Origin: Fusibacter ferrireducens
GTDB lineage: Bacteria > Bacillota > Clostridia > Peptostreptococcales > Acidaminobacteraceae
Assembly: GCF_015352425.1 (NCBI RefSeq)
Contig: NZ_JADKNH010000007.1
Coordinates: 62,001 to 126,000, forward strand
Direction: 5' to 3'
DNA: 64,000 bases
Below the pieces are notes generated by a model. The model ran no database searches. It saw only the letters and a program-made list of their open reading frames with translations, and was not told the DNA's origin. The translations under genes were made by a program, and so were the position numbers. Numbering within the stretch: position 1 is the stretch's first letter; each line of letters starts with the position of its first letter. Below are positions 42,450-50,655 of this stretch, piece by piece.

Positions 42450-43079
42450 TCATTTTAAATCAATCGGTACATTCTTGCCATATCTAAAAGGTATTGCAAC
42501 TGTCCTATTAAAAAAGGCAATGATTGGTCCCATGAAAAGTGCTGTAATCAATGTCCCTACCCCCACTGTGGCTCCTAACAGGAATCCCGTAATGGTACAG
42601 ACTAAATCCGTAGCGATTCGACAGTACTGAAACTTTGCCACTTTCTTTTCCGTCATAATCAGTGCAACCGCATCGTAAGTCGAGACACCAAGATCACCTG
42701 TAAAATAAAGTGCCGATCCAAAGCAGATGACGATAATCCCTATTGCCAGTGCAACACTTCTGACAATCAAAGACGGCATTGGTATCCAAATATTGAATAG
42801 CCACGACGAAAATTGAACCACATAGCCTAGCAAGAAAATGTTGATCACTGTACCGAGTCCAATTTTGGTTCTATCTATAAAGAATATACCTATAAGCATC
42901 AGCAAATTTACAATTGTATAAAAAGTGCCAAATCCAATAGAGGTATGATTCCAAACGCCATGAGCAAATACTTGAAAGGGATCCATTCCAAATAGGGCAA
43001 GATTGAAAATCCCCACACTGAATCCTGTAATCAAAACCCCTGCAATAGTCATAAAAATTCTCTTTTGTTTTTCATTCAT
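42450..43079 (-). CDS. YczE/YyaS/YitT-type membrane protein
   Basis: 209 residues, about five to six membrane helices. ITGFSVGIFNLALFGMDPFQ near the start, IGFGTFYTIVNLLMLIGIFF, TKIGLGTVINIFLLGYVVQF, GDLGVSTYDAVALIMTEKK and the C-terminal GVGTLITALFMGPIIAFFNR match the YczE/DUF6198 family. The substrate is not known. GGTGATTTG stands before the ATG. Monocistronic, divergent from a small ORF. Confidence 0.85.
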   Translation of the reverse strand: MNEKQKRIFMTIAGVLITGFSVGIFNLALFGMDPFQVFAHGVWNHTSIGFGTFYTIVNLLMLIGIFFIDRTKIGLGTVINIFLLGYVVQFSSWLFNIWIPMPSLIVRSVALAIGIIVICFGSALYFTGDLGVSTYDAVALIMTEKKVAKFQYCRIATDLVCTITGFLLGATVGVGTLITALFMGPIIAFFNRTVAIPFRYGKNVPIDLK

Positions 43080-43172
43080 ATCAAATCACCTCTAAACGGT
43101 CTCATTACTATCATTATAGATCATAGACTTAATTTTGTAACGCATTTTCTCAGCACCTTAAATTTCAATTAT

Positions 43173-43200
43173 TTGACATTTATCTATTTTATAGTAAAAT
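43173..43200 (+). promoter_or_regulatory. Promoter of the 35-residue gene
   Basis: TTGACA, 16-base spacer, TAAAAT; AAAGGAG and the ATG follow 12 and 25 bases later. Confidence 0.7.
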
Positions 43201-43225
43201 AGACAATACAAAGGAGATTTATTTT

Positions 43226-43333
43226 ATGAATAAGAAACCTGTGAAACTCACTATCTTTGTGCATACCAATCTAGAGAGAAAAGAGCTCATTAAAGTGCAT
43301 CAAATTTACATTAATACATACAGTACTCATTGA
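43226..43333 (+). CDS. Predicted 35-residue protein
   Basis: The frame MNKKPVKLTIFVHTNLER continues KELIKVHQIYINTYSTH to a TGA. Support is a consensus promoter and a perfect AAAGGAG site at the right distance. Basic peptide, no membrane segment. It may be a genuine small protein or the surviving 5' end of a larger gene whose rest was lost; the reading frame stops and no extension is open. Confidence 0.5.
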   Translation: MNKKPVKLTIFVHTNLERKELIKVHQIYINTYSTH

Positions 43334-43385
43334 CAACCTCTCAGCCATAGTATTTAAATAGCTTGATGCAATATATTGATTCTAA

Positions 43386-44639
43386 TTATTCTTCTAAATT
43401 GTCCTTTTGCCAACACCATGTCAGTCCACCATCCTCTGTGATAAGGTATAACAATTTTGAATTAAATGACTCCATTATTGGATATATACCTTTAAGACCT
43501 TTAAAAATAGGATTTAGAGGTGTAAAGCGTTCATTTTCTGGACGACTAGGCACTTCTACTTTCATGGGACTCCAAGTTTTGCCGCCATCGAGTGTTCTCG
43601 CAATTTCAGGGCCTTTGTCTCTAAAATACCGATAACTTAAAAAGCCAATATCTTTTGATGCAAATCCAGCACCCGTTACTGTTCCTGAAATCATTGAATC
43701 CGGTTCTCCAATCCACCAACTTTCTCCTCGGTTTAATGATGTACACACATTAACGTTACCCATCCCCAGATTTGATGCCGTGGCAATTACACCCCAAGAA
43801 AAGTCATCGGTTATTCCATAATACACATCTGCGTCTTCTATCCATCCGGATTTATTTTCTTTATAAAGACTGCTGAATAAGCTCATGGGCAAACTTGTCA
43901 CATAAGTCGCATTTTCTTTCGCGTACACATCAAAAAAATCACTTTGTTCATCTGATATAAAGCCTATAAGAGGTCCATTCCCTTGATACAACAAAGTGTC
44001 TGATTCAAAAGCATCTACAGTTAAAGTGTCTTGAGTTGGTTTGCCGTCCTCTGATAGTAAGGCCTCTAATGGTGTGCCTTCTGTCCGCATATTTTCCGTT
44101 GAATTATCTGCTGTTAGCTTTTCATCAACTACATGCTCTGCCCATTCTCTAGTAAAAGTTAAATTTATAAACACCCCAATATTAAAAGTAATTTTTTTTA
44201 CATATTCCATGGATGAAAATATAAGCTTTGCGTCGCGGCGAAACATATCTATATCATCCCGTTTAGTTGTTAAAATACTAGTAGAAGTTGCTTTATCCAG
44301 ATCATACGTTGAATCATTCCTATACAGATCCAGTTGAATTACCACTGTGGATGCTTCTAAAAATGTATAATAGCGGTATTTATAGTATGGTGAATAGTCT
44401 ATTTGTTCTATGATTTGAGCCATATCCTCCACATGATGTGTATTAGGCTCTATAAGCTGATTCTTTGAATCCTCTCTAGAAAAGTTCTCGGCATCCAAGG
44501 CCTGTTTATGTATTGCCATCTTAGTAGAAGCATTGTCTGCTGTGGCATCACTTCTGTCAGATATTTGATATATCATGGCTAAAATACAAAAAATAAACGC
44601 AACAATGACAACACCTAAATACTTTCTCTTTCTCTTCAT
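43386..44639 (-). CDS. Membrane-anchored Asp-box (BNR-like) protein
   Basis: 417 residues from the ATG at 44639 (AAAGGATG upstream; an earlier in-frame ATG is too close to that site). One N-terminal anchor (YLGVVIVAFIFCILAMIYQI). Residues ~150-417 contain Asp-box type beta-hairpins: TSLNRGESWWIGEPDS, RTLDGGKTWSPMKVEVPSRP and ITEDGGLTWCWQK, as in sialidase/BNR-repeat propellers. Not enough catalytic residues are visible to call an enzyme. Likely displayed outside the membrane. Confidence 0.78.
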   Translation of the reverse strand: MKRKRKYLGVVIVAFIFCILAMIYQISDRSDATADNASTKMAIHKQALDAENFSREDSKNQLIEPNTHHVEDMAQIIEQIDYSPYYKYRYYTFLEASTVVIQLDLYRNDSTYDLDKATSTSILTTKRDDIDMFRRDAKLIFSSMEYVKKITFNIGVFINLTFTREWAEHVVDEKLTADNSTENMRTEGTPLEALLSEDGKPTQDTLTVDAFESDTLLYQGNGPLIGFISDEQSDFFDVYAKENATYVTSLPMSLFSSLYKENKSGWIEDADVYYGITDDFSWGVIATASNLGMGNVNVCTSLNRGESWWIGEPDSMISGTVTGAGFASKDIGFLSYRYFRDKGPEIARTLDGGKTWSPMKVEVPSRPENERFTPLNPIFKGLKGIYPIMESFNSKLLYLITEDGGLTWCWQKDNLEE

Positions 44640-44734
44640 AAATTTCGTCATCCTTTCTCAGAAATATCTTTTGACTTTATACACTCAGAAATAGCTTTCT
44701 GTTTTTCACATCCTATTTTTAATGATGTTTCTTC

Positions 44735-44780
44735 ATTGACTCTTGTTCTTATCAATGATTGACTCTTGTTCTTATCAATG
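44735..44780. repeat. Tandem 23-bp duplication
   Basis: ATTGACTCTTGTTCTTATCA plus ATG, twice in a row and identical, in the region between the Asp-box gene and the CoA-disulfide reductase terminator. Confidence 0.9.
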
Positions 44781-44874
44781 TATAAAGTCAAAGGTTCAAT
44801 TTCTATTATATCTAATTCTGATTGACAAAAGAACGCATTCACTAAAAAACTTATGATTTTAGTCTTTCTATTTA

Positions 44875-44908
44875 TAAAAAAACGCCTCAGCAATAAAGCC
44901 AAGGCGTT
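44875..44908 (-). terminator. Terminator of the CoA-disulfide reductase gene
   Basis: AACGCCT...AGGCGTT stem, minus-strand tail of seven Ts, directly after the reductase stop. Confidence 0.85.
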
Positions 44909-44917
44909 CAATTTTTT

Positions 44918-46948
44918 CTATTTTGCCATATTTCTATAACGAGACATCATTTTTGCCAATCCACCACCATTTTCAGAATTGGTGAAACCCAATGATGCAA
45001 GAATTTGTACTGCATAAGCACTTCTAGCACCAGATGCACAGTAAAGTATAATCTTTCTATCTTTGTCTTGCAGCTCGCTTGCTCTGTACTCAAGTTCATC
45101 GAGAGGGATATTGATTGCACCTGGATAAGCACCATATTCGTACTCTTCTTCGGTTCTAACATCCACAATCAATGGCCCACTTGTAACCTCTTCTTTCACC
45201 ACTTTTACGGCTTCTTTTGAGTCTTTAGCCTTTTCATCAGCATCGGTTTCTCCGATTTTTTTAGCTTCTGGTACGGGTAAATTTAATACAAAATTCAATG
45301 GTTCAACGGCTCTTACGTAATTGGAAAGACTTATAAAACCGCCACTCACATTAATTACATTTGTAAAGCCGGCACCTACTAAAGTACGCAATGCTTGATG
45401 GCCTTTTTTACCTGTTTGATCATAAACAAAAGTTAACCTATTTTTATTCAACTTGTTCAATGATGGCAAAAGCACTTCAAGCGGTATATTTACAGCACCT
45501 TCAACATGTGATTTTTCAAATGAAAAGACATCTCTCACATCTATCCAAAGTGCATCTTTTCCTTCTAAATAGGTATCCAATTCATTCACTGTAAGTGCTG
45601 GTGAAAAACCTGAAATTCTATTTTCAGCAACATAAGCTGCCATATTGATCGCATCATTTGCATTACCAAGTGGTGGTGAGTACGCAAAATCCATATCTGC
45701 AAGATCTGAAACAGTAAGTTTTGAAGCCACAGCTGTCGCTAAAACGTCAAGTCTCCTGTCTGCTCCTGCGTAACCTGCCGTTTGCCCTCCCAGCACAATG
45801 CCTGTTTTCTTATCATAGACCACAAGAACAGTCACAAGCTCTGCACCTGGATAATAAGAAGTATGATTCTCTTTATGAATCACAATTGCATCTGCATCAA
45901 TGCCTTCCTTCCTCGCAGCTTTTAAAGAAATTCCAGTAATACCCGCCACAGCCTCAAAAACTCTTACGATGGATGTACCAATTGATCCTTTATACTCGTG
46001 TCTCTTGCCAAGTGCATTTTCTGCAGCAATTCTACCTTGGCGATTCGCAGGCCCAGCAAGAGGAATACGTACTTTTTTGTCGAGTACACGATGCTCTAAT
46101 TCAATCATATCCCCAGCAGCATAGATGTCGTCATCGCTTGTCTTTAATGTTGAATCCACTAATATACCGCCTGCTGGTCCCATTTCAAGGCCTGCTTCTT
46201 GTGCAAGTTTTAAAGTGGGTCTCACGCCGATGGATAACAGCACCATATCCGCACTGATCTTTGTCCCATCGTTGAGAAGCACAGTGTTAGCATGGATTTC
46301 AGAAAGTGCTTTATTAGTGTATAAATCAACGCCATAAGCTGTCAATTCTTCTTGAATAAAACCCGATATTTCAGCTTCCATAATGCCCATAACATGTGGC
46401 ATCATTTCCACTACAGATACTTTCATGCCTCTTTTAGCAAGGGCTTCCGTCATCTCAAGTCCAATAAACCCACCCCCAACAACAACTGCTGTTTTAGGTT
46501 GCTTTTTCGTTATAAATGAATCTATCTTATCCATATCTTCCAACGTCCAAAGTTGGAAAACATGATCTTGATCTGCACCTGGAAGTGGTGGTGCTATCGG
46601 TTTGCCCCCTTGAGCCAAAATCAGCTTAGTATACTCAAACTGATTCTTTTTCCCTGTACGTGAATCTGCTGTATGCACGACTTTATTGACTCTATCAATT
46701 GCCGTTGCAGTGGTATGGATATGAACTGTCGTTTGATACTGATCATTAAAACTCTCTGGACTCTGTAAAATCAATTTTGATCGACTTTTAATGTCTCCAC
46801 CAATATAGTATGGTAACCCACAATTTGCAAATGATATATCTGCACCGGCTTCAAGAATCGTAATTTGAGCATCTGCTGAAAGTCTTCTCACTTTTGCAGC
46901 AGCTGTCGCACCTGCTGCCACGCCACCAATAATAATAATTTTTTCCAT
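44918..46948 (-). CDS. CoA-disulfide reductase with two rhodanese domains
   Basis: 676 residues from the ATG at 46948 (GAGGTGG upstream). Residues 1-450 form the flavin disulfide reductase: IIGGVAAGATAAAKVRRLS (FAD), SFANCGLPYYIGGDI with the single redox Cys and VVVGGGFIGLEMTEALAK (NAD(P)H). Two rhodanese domains follow. The first (residues ~460-545, LWIDVRDVFSFEKSHVEGAV) lacks the active-site Cys (VYDQTGKKGH where Cys is expected). The second (~590-670) keeps YCASGARSA and DVRTEEEYEYGAYPGA. Such CoADR-Rhd proteins reduce CoA disulfide, CoA-persulfide or polysulfide. Regulated probably by the palindrome at 47028. Confidence 0.93.
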   Translation of the reverse strand: MEKIIIIGGVAAGATAAAKVRRLSADAQITILEAGADISFANCGLPYYIGGDIKSRSKLILQSPESFNDQYQTTVHIHTTATAIDRVNKVVHTADSRTGKKNQFEYTKLILAQGGKPIAPPLPGADQDHVFQLWTLEDMDKIDSFITKKQPKTAVVVGGGFIGLEMTEALAKRGMKVSVVEMMPHVMGIMEAEISGFIQEELTAYGVDLYTNKALSEIHANTVLLNDGTKISADMVLLSIGVRPTLKLAQEAGLEMGPAGGILVDSTLKTSDDDIYAAGDMIELEHRVLDKKVRIPLAGPANRQGRIAAENALGKRHEYKGSIGTSIVRVFEAVAGITGISLKAARKEGIDADAIVIHKENHTSYYPGAELVTVLVVYDKKTGIVLGGQTAGYAGADRRLDVLATAVASKLTVSDLADMDFAYSPPLGNANDAINMAAYVAENRISGFSPALTVNELDTYLEGKDALWIDVRDVFSFEKSHVEGAVNIPLEVLLPSLNKLNKNRLTFVYDQTGKKGHQALRTLVGAGFTNVINVSGGFISLSNYVRAVEPLNFVLNLPVPEAKKIGETDADEKAKDSKEAVKVVKEEVTSGPLIVDVRTEEEYEYGAYPGAINIPLDELEYRASELQDKDRKIILYCASGARSAYAVQILASLGFTNSENGGGLAKMMSRYRNMAK

Positions 46949-47027
46949 ATAAACCACCTCATATAATATAATTTATTTTTAGGCATCATCAAAAGTTGTT
47001 TGCTTTGGCATGCCTCTCAGTTATTTT

Positions 47028-47050
47028 TACCCCCCTACCTACGGGGTGTA
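47028..47050 (-). promoter_or_regulatory. CsoR/CstR-like operator
   Basis: TACCCCCC...GGGGTGTA: GC-rich dyad with a short A/T centre, 80 bases before the CoA-disulfide reductase start. CstR/CsoR-family proteins bind such C/G-run palindromes (known for copper or persulfide sensors). No regulator gene is next to it here. Confidence 0.5.
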
Positions 47051-47174
47051 TCTATATTTTAATGTTTCTTTCATAGGTTGTCAATTCATATTTTGTTACA
47101 AAAGTATGAATTCAAGTTTTAAGAGATTTCTTCACGGTCTAATAAGATTCTGAAACAATATATTGACATAACGT

Positions 47175-47213
47175 TAAAAGCCCTCCAATACAAAATGTAA
47201 AGGAGAGCTTTTA
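47175..47213 (-). terminator. Terminator between nadD and reductase operator
   Basis: AAAAGCcCTCC...GGAGaGCTTTT stem-loop about 85 bases after the nadD stop on the minus strand. Confidence 0.75.
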
Positions 47214-47295
47214 TCTAATATATGTTAAGTTTGAATCCAGTATACGGTCACTTTTGAATTCAATTCACACATTGTCGCTTATAGGATTGCCTTTT

Positions 47296-47916
47296 CTATA
47301 TAGAATTTTTCGTGTACAACTTTCTTTTTTGAATATATGCCTCAACGGATGGTTTAACTAACCCGGCAGTGGAAAAATGCTTTTCTAACCTATTCCTGAT
47401 TTGAGTAGAGGAAATGTCCACAACAAACTCATCTAAAATAGTAGGCTCAAAAGAATACAGGCTTTTTAAAATTTCAATTTTTTTCTGTAAACCATTATAA
47501 CCTTTCCGAGATACGATAACAATCTCAGAAAGTTGAAAAATCTTTTCTATTTGATACCATGATGATAAAGTATCCACTGTGTCCGCACCTACAATAAAAT
47601 AGAGTCTCGCATTGGGATATGCCTGAGTTAAATCCTGGAGGGTTTTAACTGTATAGCTCGTACCGGAACGAACCACTTCCAAGTCGTTACTCTCGATTTT
47701 TTCATATTGCGCCACAGAGAGTTTAACCATTTCGTAGCGGTCTTTTGCTGAGGCATTTGTCTTTTTATACGGTGGATCACCTGTTGGAATCAAAATAACC
47801 TCATCTAATTCCAAAGTATCTCTCACATAACAAGCTAGATCCATATGCCCACAGTGTGGGGGGTCAAATGTACCCCCTAAAATGCCTAAACGCCGAACAG
47901 ATTTCTTCTCCATCAT
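47296..47916 (-). CDS. nadD: Nicotinate-nucleotide adenylyltransferase
   Basis: 206 residues. RLGILGGTFDPPHCGHMDLA with the GGTFDPxHxGH nucleotidyltransferase signature; VILIPTGDPPYKK; LYFIVGADTVDTLSSWYQIE; and the late ISSTQIRNRLEKHF (ISSTxIR) motif of the cytidylyltransferase family. NadD adenylates nicotinate mononucleotide in NAD synthesis. Here it is not next to yqeK or obgE as in many Firmicutes, but follows an AraC regulator; possibly a second copy of the enzyme linked to the nearby gene set. Confidence 0.93.
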   Translation of the reverse strand: MMEKKSVRRLGILGGTFDPPHCGHMDLACYVRDTLELDEVILIPTGDPPYKKTNASAKDRYEMVKLSVAQYEKIESNDLEVVRSGTSYTVKTLQDLTQAYPNARLYFIVGADTVDTLSSWYQIEKIFQLSEIVIVSRKGYNGLQKKIEILKSLYSFEPTILDEFVVDISSTQIRNRLEKHFSTAGLVKPSVEAYIQKRKLYTKNSI

Positions 47917-47995
47917 ATGCGTTTGAGTCCTTCCGTAACACTTTATAAAACCTTATTTATAAGGCCCCATTGGGGATAATTAAAAAATGTCTTTA

Positions 47996-48859
47996 TCATC
48001 TAAAATTATTTTTTTCCAGCAAATCGGTTGCACGATAAACTGAGGGGGCTTGTCCCTGTACTTTTTTAAACATTTTAGAAAAATAAAATTGATTTTTAAA
48101 TCCTGTTTGCTTGGCAATTTCTTTTATACTCAAATTTGTGTCAATTAATAAAGACTTTGCTTTTCGTATCCTCACTGCATTGATATATTCAAGAATGGTA
48201 AGACCAACTTCTTTTTTAAAAAGTCTCGATAGATAGGATCTGCTATAATTTACTTGACGACAAATCGTATCTACATCTAACGGTTCCTGGTAATTTAATT
48301 CAATAAAAACAAGCGCTCGCTTCATAGGATCATTTTTAGTATTTATTTTTCCAGACACTCTATTCTGTTTTGTCAAATATACTAAATCTGAAAAGAAAAC
48401 ATATAAAAAGCCGACTGCCCTAAGTGCATATGCATCAGTGCTTGTCTCTAAATCTGAAAGTATATGTGTTAGCAAGTGGATGAGCCTTTCGGTCGATTGC
48501 GGATGAAGAATCGGTTTTTCCGGTGCAAAGCCTATATAGTTCAAAATGGCATCACATGAATTGCCCTGAAAGGAAACAGAAATGATTTCCCAAGGGTCTA
48601 GGTGATCAGCACAATAAGATTGTTCCATTTCTGGAAAGAGAATAAATACATCGCCTTCGTAAATTGTATACTCTTTATCCTTTTGTATTAGTTTTCCCTT
48701 GCCTTTAACAACCAATAAGATTCTATAGAAATCAAATGTTCTCGGGCCGATTTGATACTCAGATTTGCATTTCCGATGACTTGCATCAAGAACATAAAGT
48801 GAAGATTCCCGTTCATCTTGAATTGGTGCATGAGAAAAAAATTGAGAAAATTCTGTCAT
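47996..48859 (-). CDS. AraC family regulator with cupin sensor domain
   Basis: 287 residues. N-terminal cupin-like domain (residues ~20-100; LVVKGKGKLIQKDKEYTIYE) and C-terminal AraC HTH pair: VDTICRQVNYSRSYLSRLFK, KEVGLTILEYINAVRIRKAK and SIKEIAKQTGFKNQFYFSKM with FKKVQGQAPSVYR. Placed downstream of the five unassigned genes and upstream of nadD, all in the same direction; the 75-base gap to 48935 could hold its promoter. It may control that cluster. Confidence 0.9.
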   Translation of the reverse strand: MTEFSQFFSHAPIQDERESSLYVLDASHRKCKSEYQIGPRTFDFYRILLVVKGKGKLIQKDKEYTIYEGDVFILFPEMEQSYCADHLDPWEIISVSFQGNSCDAILNYIGFAPEKPILHPQSTERLIHLLTHILSDLETSTDAYALRAVGFLYVFFSDLVYLTKQNRVSGKINTKNDPMKRALVFIELNYQEPLDVDTICRQVNYSRSYLSRLFKKEVGLTILEYINAVRIRKAKSLLIDTNLSIKEIAKQTGFKNQFYFSKMFKKVQGQAPSVYRATDLLEKNNFR

Positions 48860-48934
48860 AGCAACCCTTCTTTATCATATGCTTATTTATTGAAATTTTT
48901 TCTTAGCTATAATAAGTAAGTATAACATATTTTC

Positions 48935-49570
48935 TCATTTTTCAATATTCCAAACCCTATTTTCTTTTAAAGAAATAATAGTCATAGCATTTGAGACAGA
49001 TACAATAAGCATACCTTGTGCCCTATCTCCACTGCCGTCAAAAACTAAAATAAAACTGTCAATTCCTGATTGTTGAATTACTTTTAATACTTCTTGTTCC
49101 AATTCTTTTTCTTTGATCGATTTTATTTTTTTTACGACTTGCATCGTTATTTCTGGATCTGCCAAAGCGACCATTCCGGGACCACCGGGTTCTGAATACA
49201 TTGAAAATCCATTTGGGAAAATCTCACAACAACTTGCAGCAGACTCAATGGGCTCATTTGGACAACCAACTATACCGCCTGTTCTTTCATTATCATTTAG
49301 CTTGCCCTGTGTATCCAAAGAGCAACCTACAAAATAGAGTGATGCTTCCGCCAAATCCCGTAATGCAGTTGCAATGGTATAATCAATCATATAAATATTA
49401 TCACGACATATCTGTACTTGTGTCAACTCAGTAAATTTTTCTTTCCAATATTCTTGAGTTCCTGCTAAACAAATGCCTCCAATTGCTAATCTATAACCCT
49501 CTTTAGTTTCCAATTTTAAAGATACCTTTTCAAGTTTTGCACTTATCTCTTCACGTTCTGAAGTTCCCAT
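48935..49570 (-). CDS. Unassigned protein E of five-gene cluster
   Basis: 211 residues from the ATG at 49570 (GTAGGAG upstream, within the preceding gene's end). Notable features: YRLAIGGICLAGTQEYWKEK near residue 30, SLYFVGCSLDTQGKL, then a Cys-rich GGIVGCPNEPIESAASCCEI followed by FPNGFSMYSEPGGPGM. The four clustered cysteines may bind a metal or cofactor. Residues ~140-211 are alpha/beta (LKVIQQSGIDSFILVFDGSG). I recognise no family. The gene follows a MoaB/CinA-like gene immediately (translation coupled). Confidence 0.7.
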   Translation of the reverse strand: MGTSEREEISAKLEKVSLKLETKEGYRLAIGGICLAGTQEYWKEKFTELTQVQICRDNIYMIDYTIATALRDLAEASLYFVGCSLDTQGKLNDNERTGGIVGCPNEPIESAASCCEIFPNGFSMYSEPGGPGMVALADPEITMQVVKKIKSIKEKELEQEVLKVIQQSGIDSFILVFDGSGDRAQGMLIVSVSNAMTIISLKENRVWNIEK

Positions 49571-49575
49571 AAATT

Positions 49576-50091
49576 TCAAACTCCTACAGGGTATTGATCA
49601 TAGACAGCTTGCGCCATTGCCTTGCAAATATTTTCTATACTATACGCCTCTGAAAAAGCTTTCAAGAAAGCCTCAGTCGCTGCTTTTGCTTCCTCATAAG
49701 GTCCTGGAACATTTATGATAAGCGTGGATTCTTTCTTACCACAGACCAGCTTACACCAAAGATGCCCGTTTTTACCGTAGATTTCCCTGGAACTTTTTTG
49801 ATCCAGATAACGATCGAGTGCAGTATGCGTAAAATCTTTTCCAAGAGAATTGCTATGTCGATGGCCACCTCCGCTTCCACCGATGAGTATCAGCAGATCA
49901 GGCTTTAATTTTACCAATGACTGTATTTTTTGAAATATGACATCCTCTTCATCCTTTAGAGGGGAGATCCTAGTAACCTCTGCTTTTGGATACATTGAAA
50001 TAATTTGGCTCATTATCTCGACTGAATCCAAATCGAGTACTGTGCCATTTTGAATTTCATCTCCTGTTGGAAGTATATAAACCTTCTTCAT
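49576..50091 (-). CDS. MoaB/CinA-like (MoCF-fold) protein D
   Basis: 171 residues from the ATG at 50091, which overlaps the stop of protein C (ATGA). MoCF_biosynth-like features: KKVYILPTGDEIQNGTVLDL (GDE with polar turn), LLILIGGSGGGHRHSNSLGK where GGTG is typical, and TLIINVPGPYEEAKAATEAF. This fold binds molybdopterin or pyridine nucleotides (MoaB, MogA, MoeA, CinA). No other Mo-cofactor gene is near, so I infer a different nucleotide or cofactor. The GxGGGHRHS stretch contains two His. Confidence 0.7.
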   Translation of the reverse strand: MKKVYILPTGDEIQNGTVLDLDSVEIMSQIISMYPKAEVTRISPLKDEEDVIFQKIQSLVKLKPDLLILIGGSGGGHRHSNSLGKDFTHTALDRYLDQKSSREIYGKNGHLWCKLVCGKKESTLIINVPGPYEEAKAATEAFLKAFSEAYSIENICKAMAQAVYDQYPVGV

Positions 50092-50450
50092 GATCGCTTT
50101 ATCCACCTTTCCTTTGCACATGCTGAAATGGGTTTTTCAGGAATTTGATCATATATGACTTCTACTATTTTTTCACTGCAAGAAATCTGTGCAACTTCAG
50201 TTGCAGTGATCCCCTCTGTTAAAGCTAATATTTCAATTAATCCTTTTTCATTTTTCCGAACTTGATCTGGTTCAATATCATACGCATCCATTTCTATAGA
50301 TTCGCCAGTAACACCAATCACACGCACAACGGTGTGCAATTTTTCCATTAATATTTGCTCCAGTTTTTTTGTATTCAGCCCTTTTACCCGCAATCCAGAA
50401 ATCTTCATTACGGACTTATCTGCATGGGCAATGATATATTCTTGATCCAT
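50088..50450 (-). CDS. Unassigned protein C of five-gene cluster
   Basis: 120 residues from the ATG at 50450 (MDQEYIIAHADKSVMKISGL). Two short alpha/beta repeats: ILMEKLHTVVRVIGVTGESI and KEGLIEILALTEGITATEVA-like sequence, with SCSEKIVEVIYDQIPEKP at the end. First of three coupled genes C-D-E. Family not recognised. Its upstream region has an 11-bp inverted repeat at 50490-50544. Confidence 0.6.
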   Translation of the reverse strand: MDQEYIIAHADKSVMKISGLRVKGLNTKKLEQILMEKLHTVVRVIGVTGESIEMDAYDIEPDQVRKNEKGLIEILALTEGITATEVAQISCSEKIVEVIYDQIPEKPISACAKERWIKRS

Positions 50451-50489
50451 AACCTTGCCTTTCCCTCTTCTAAATTTATAAATCAATAT

Positions 50490-50544
50490 AGCTTCCTGTA
50501 TATTAAGAATCCAAATCACTTTTTTTCTCAATTTACAGGAAGCT
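50490..50544 (-). promoter_or_regulatory. Inverted repeat in the leader of gene C
   Basis: AGCTTCCTGTA and TACAGGAAGCT, perfect 11-bp arms with a 33-base A/T-rich interior containing a T/A run. It lies 40-95 bases upstream of gene C, in the 205-base gap to gene B. Could be an attenuator or a regulator site. Confidence 0.6.
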
Positions 50545-50655
50545 CATCTATTGATTCACAGTATGATACACGTATAAGCTCCCACTTTTAAGCAAATATA
50601 TGCATATATGAATATTCTGAAAAAATCACTTTAACACATCACTACTTGAAAAATA

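Noticed and set aside
44648-44911. 87-codon open frame between the Asp-box gene and the CoA-disulfide reductase
   Set aside because: Its first codons lie inside the reductase terminator hairpin, it spans a 23-bp tandem duplication and has no ribosome site.
46125-46337. Plus-strand frames within the CoA-disulfide reductase gene
   Set aside because: Antisense shadows of a well-conserved enzyme.
47296-47916. NadD as part of a standard obg-nadD-yqeK cluster
   Set aside because: None of the usual partners lie next to it here.
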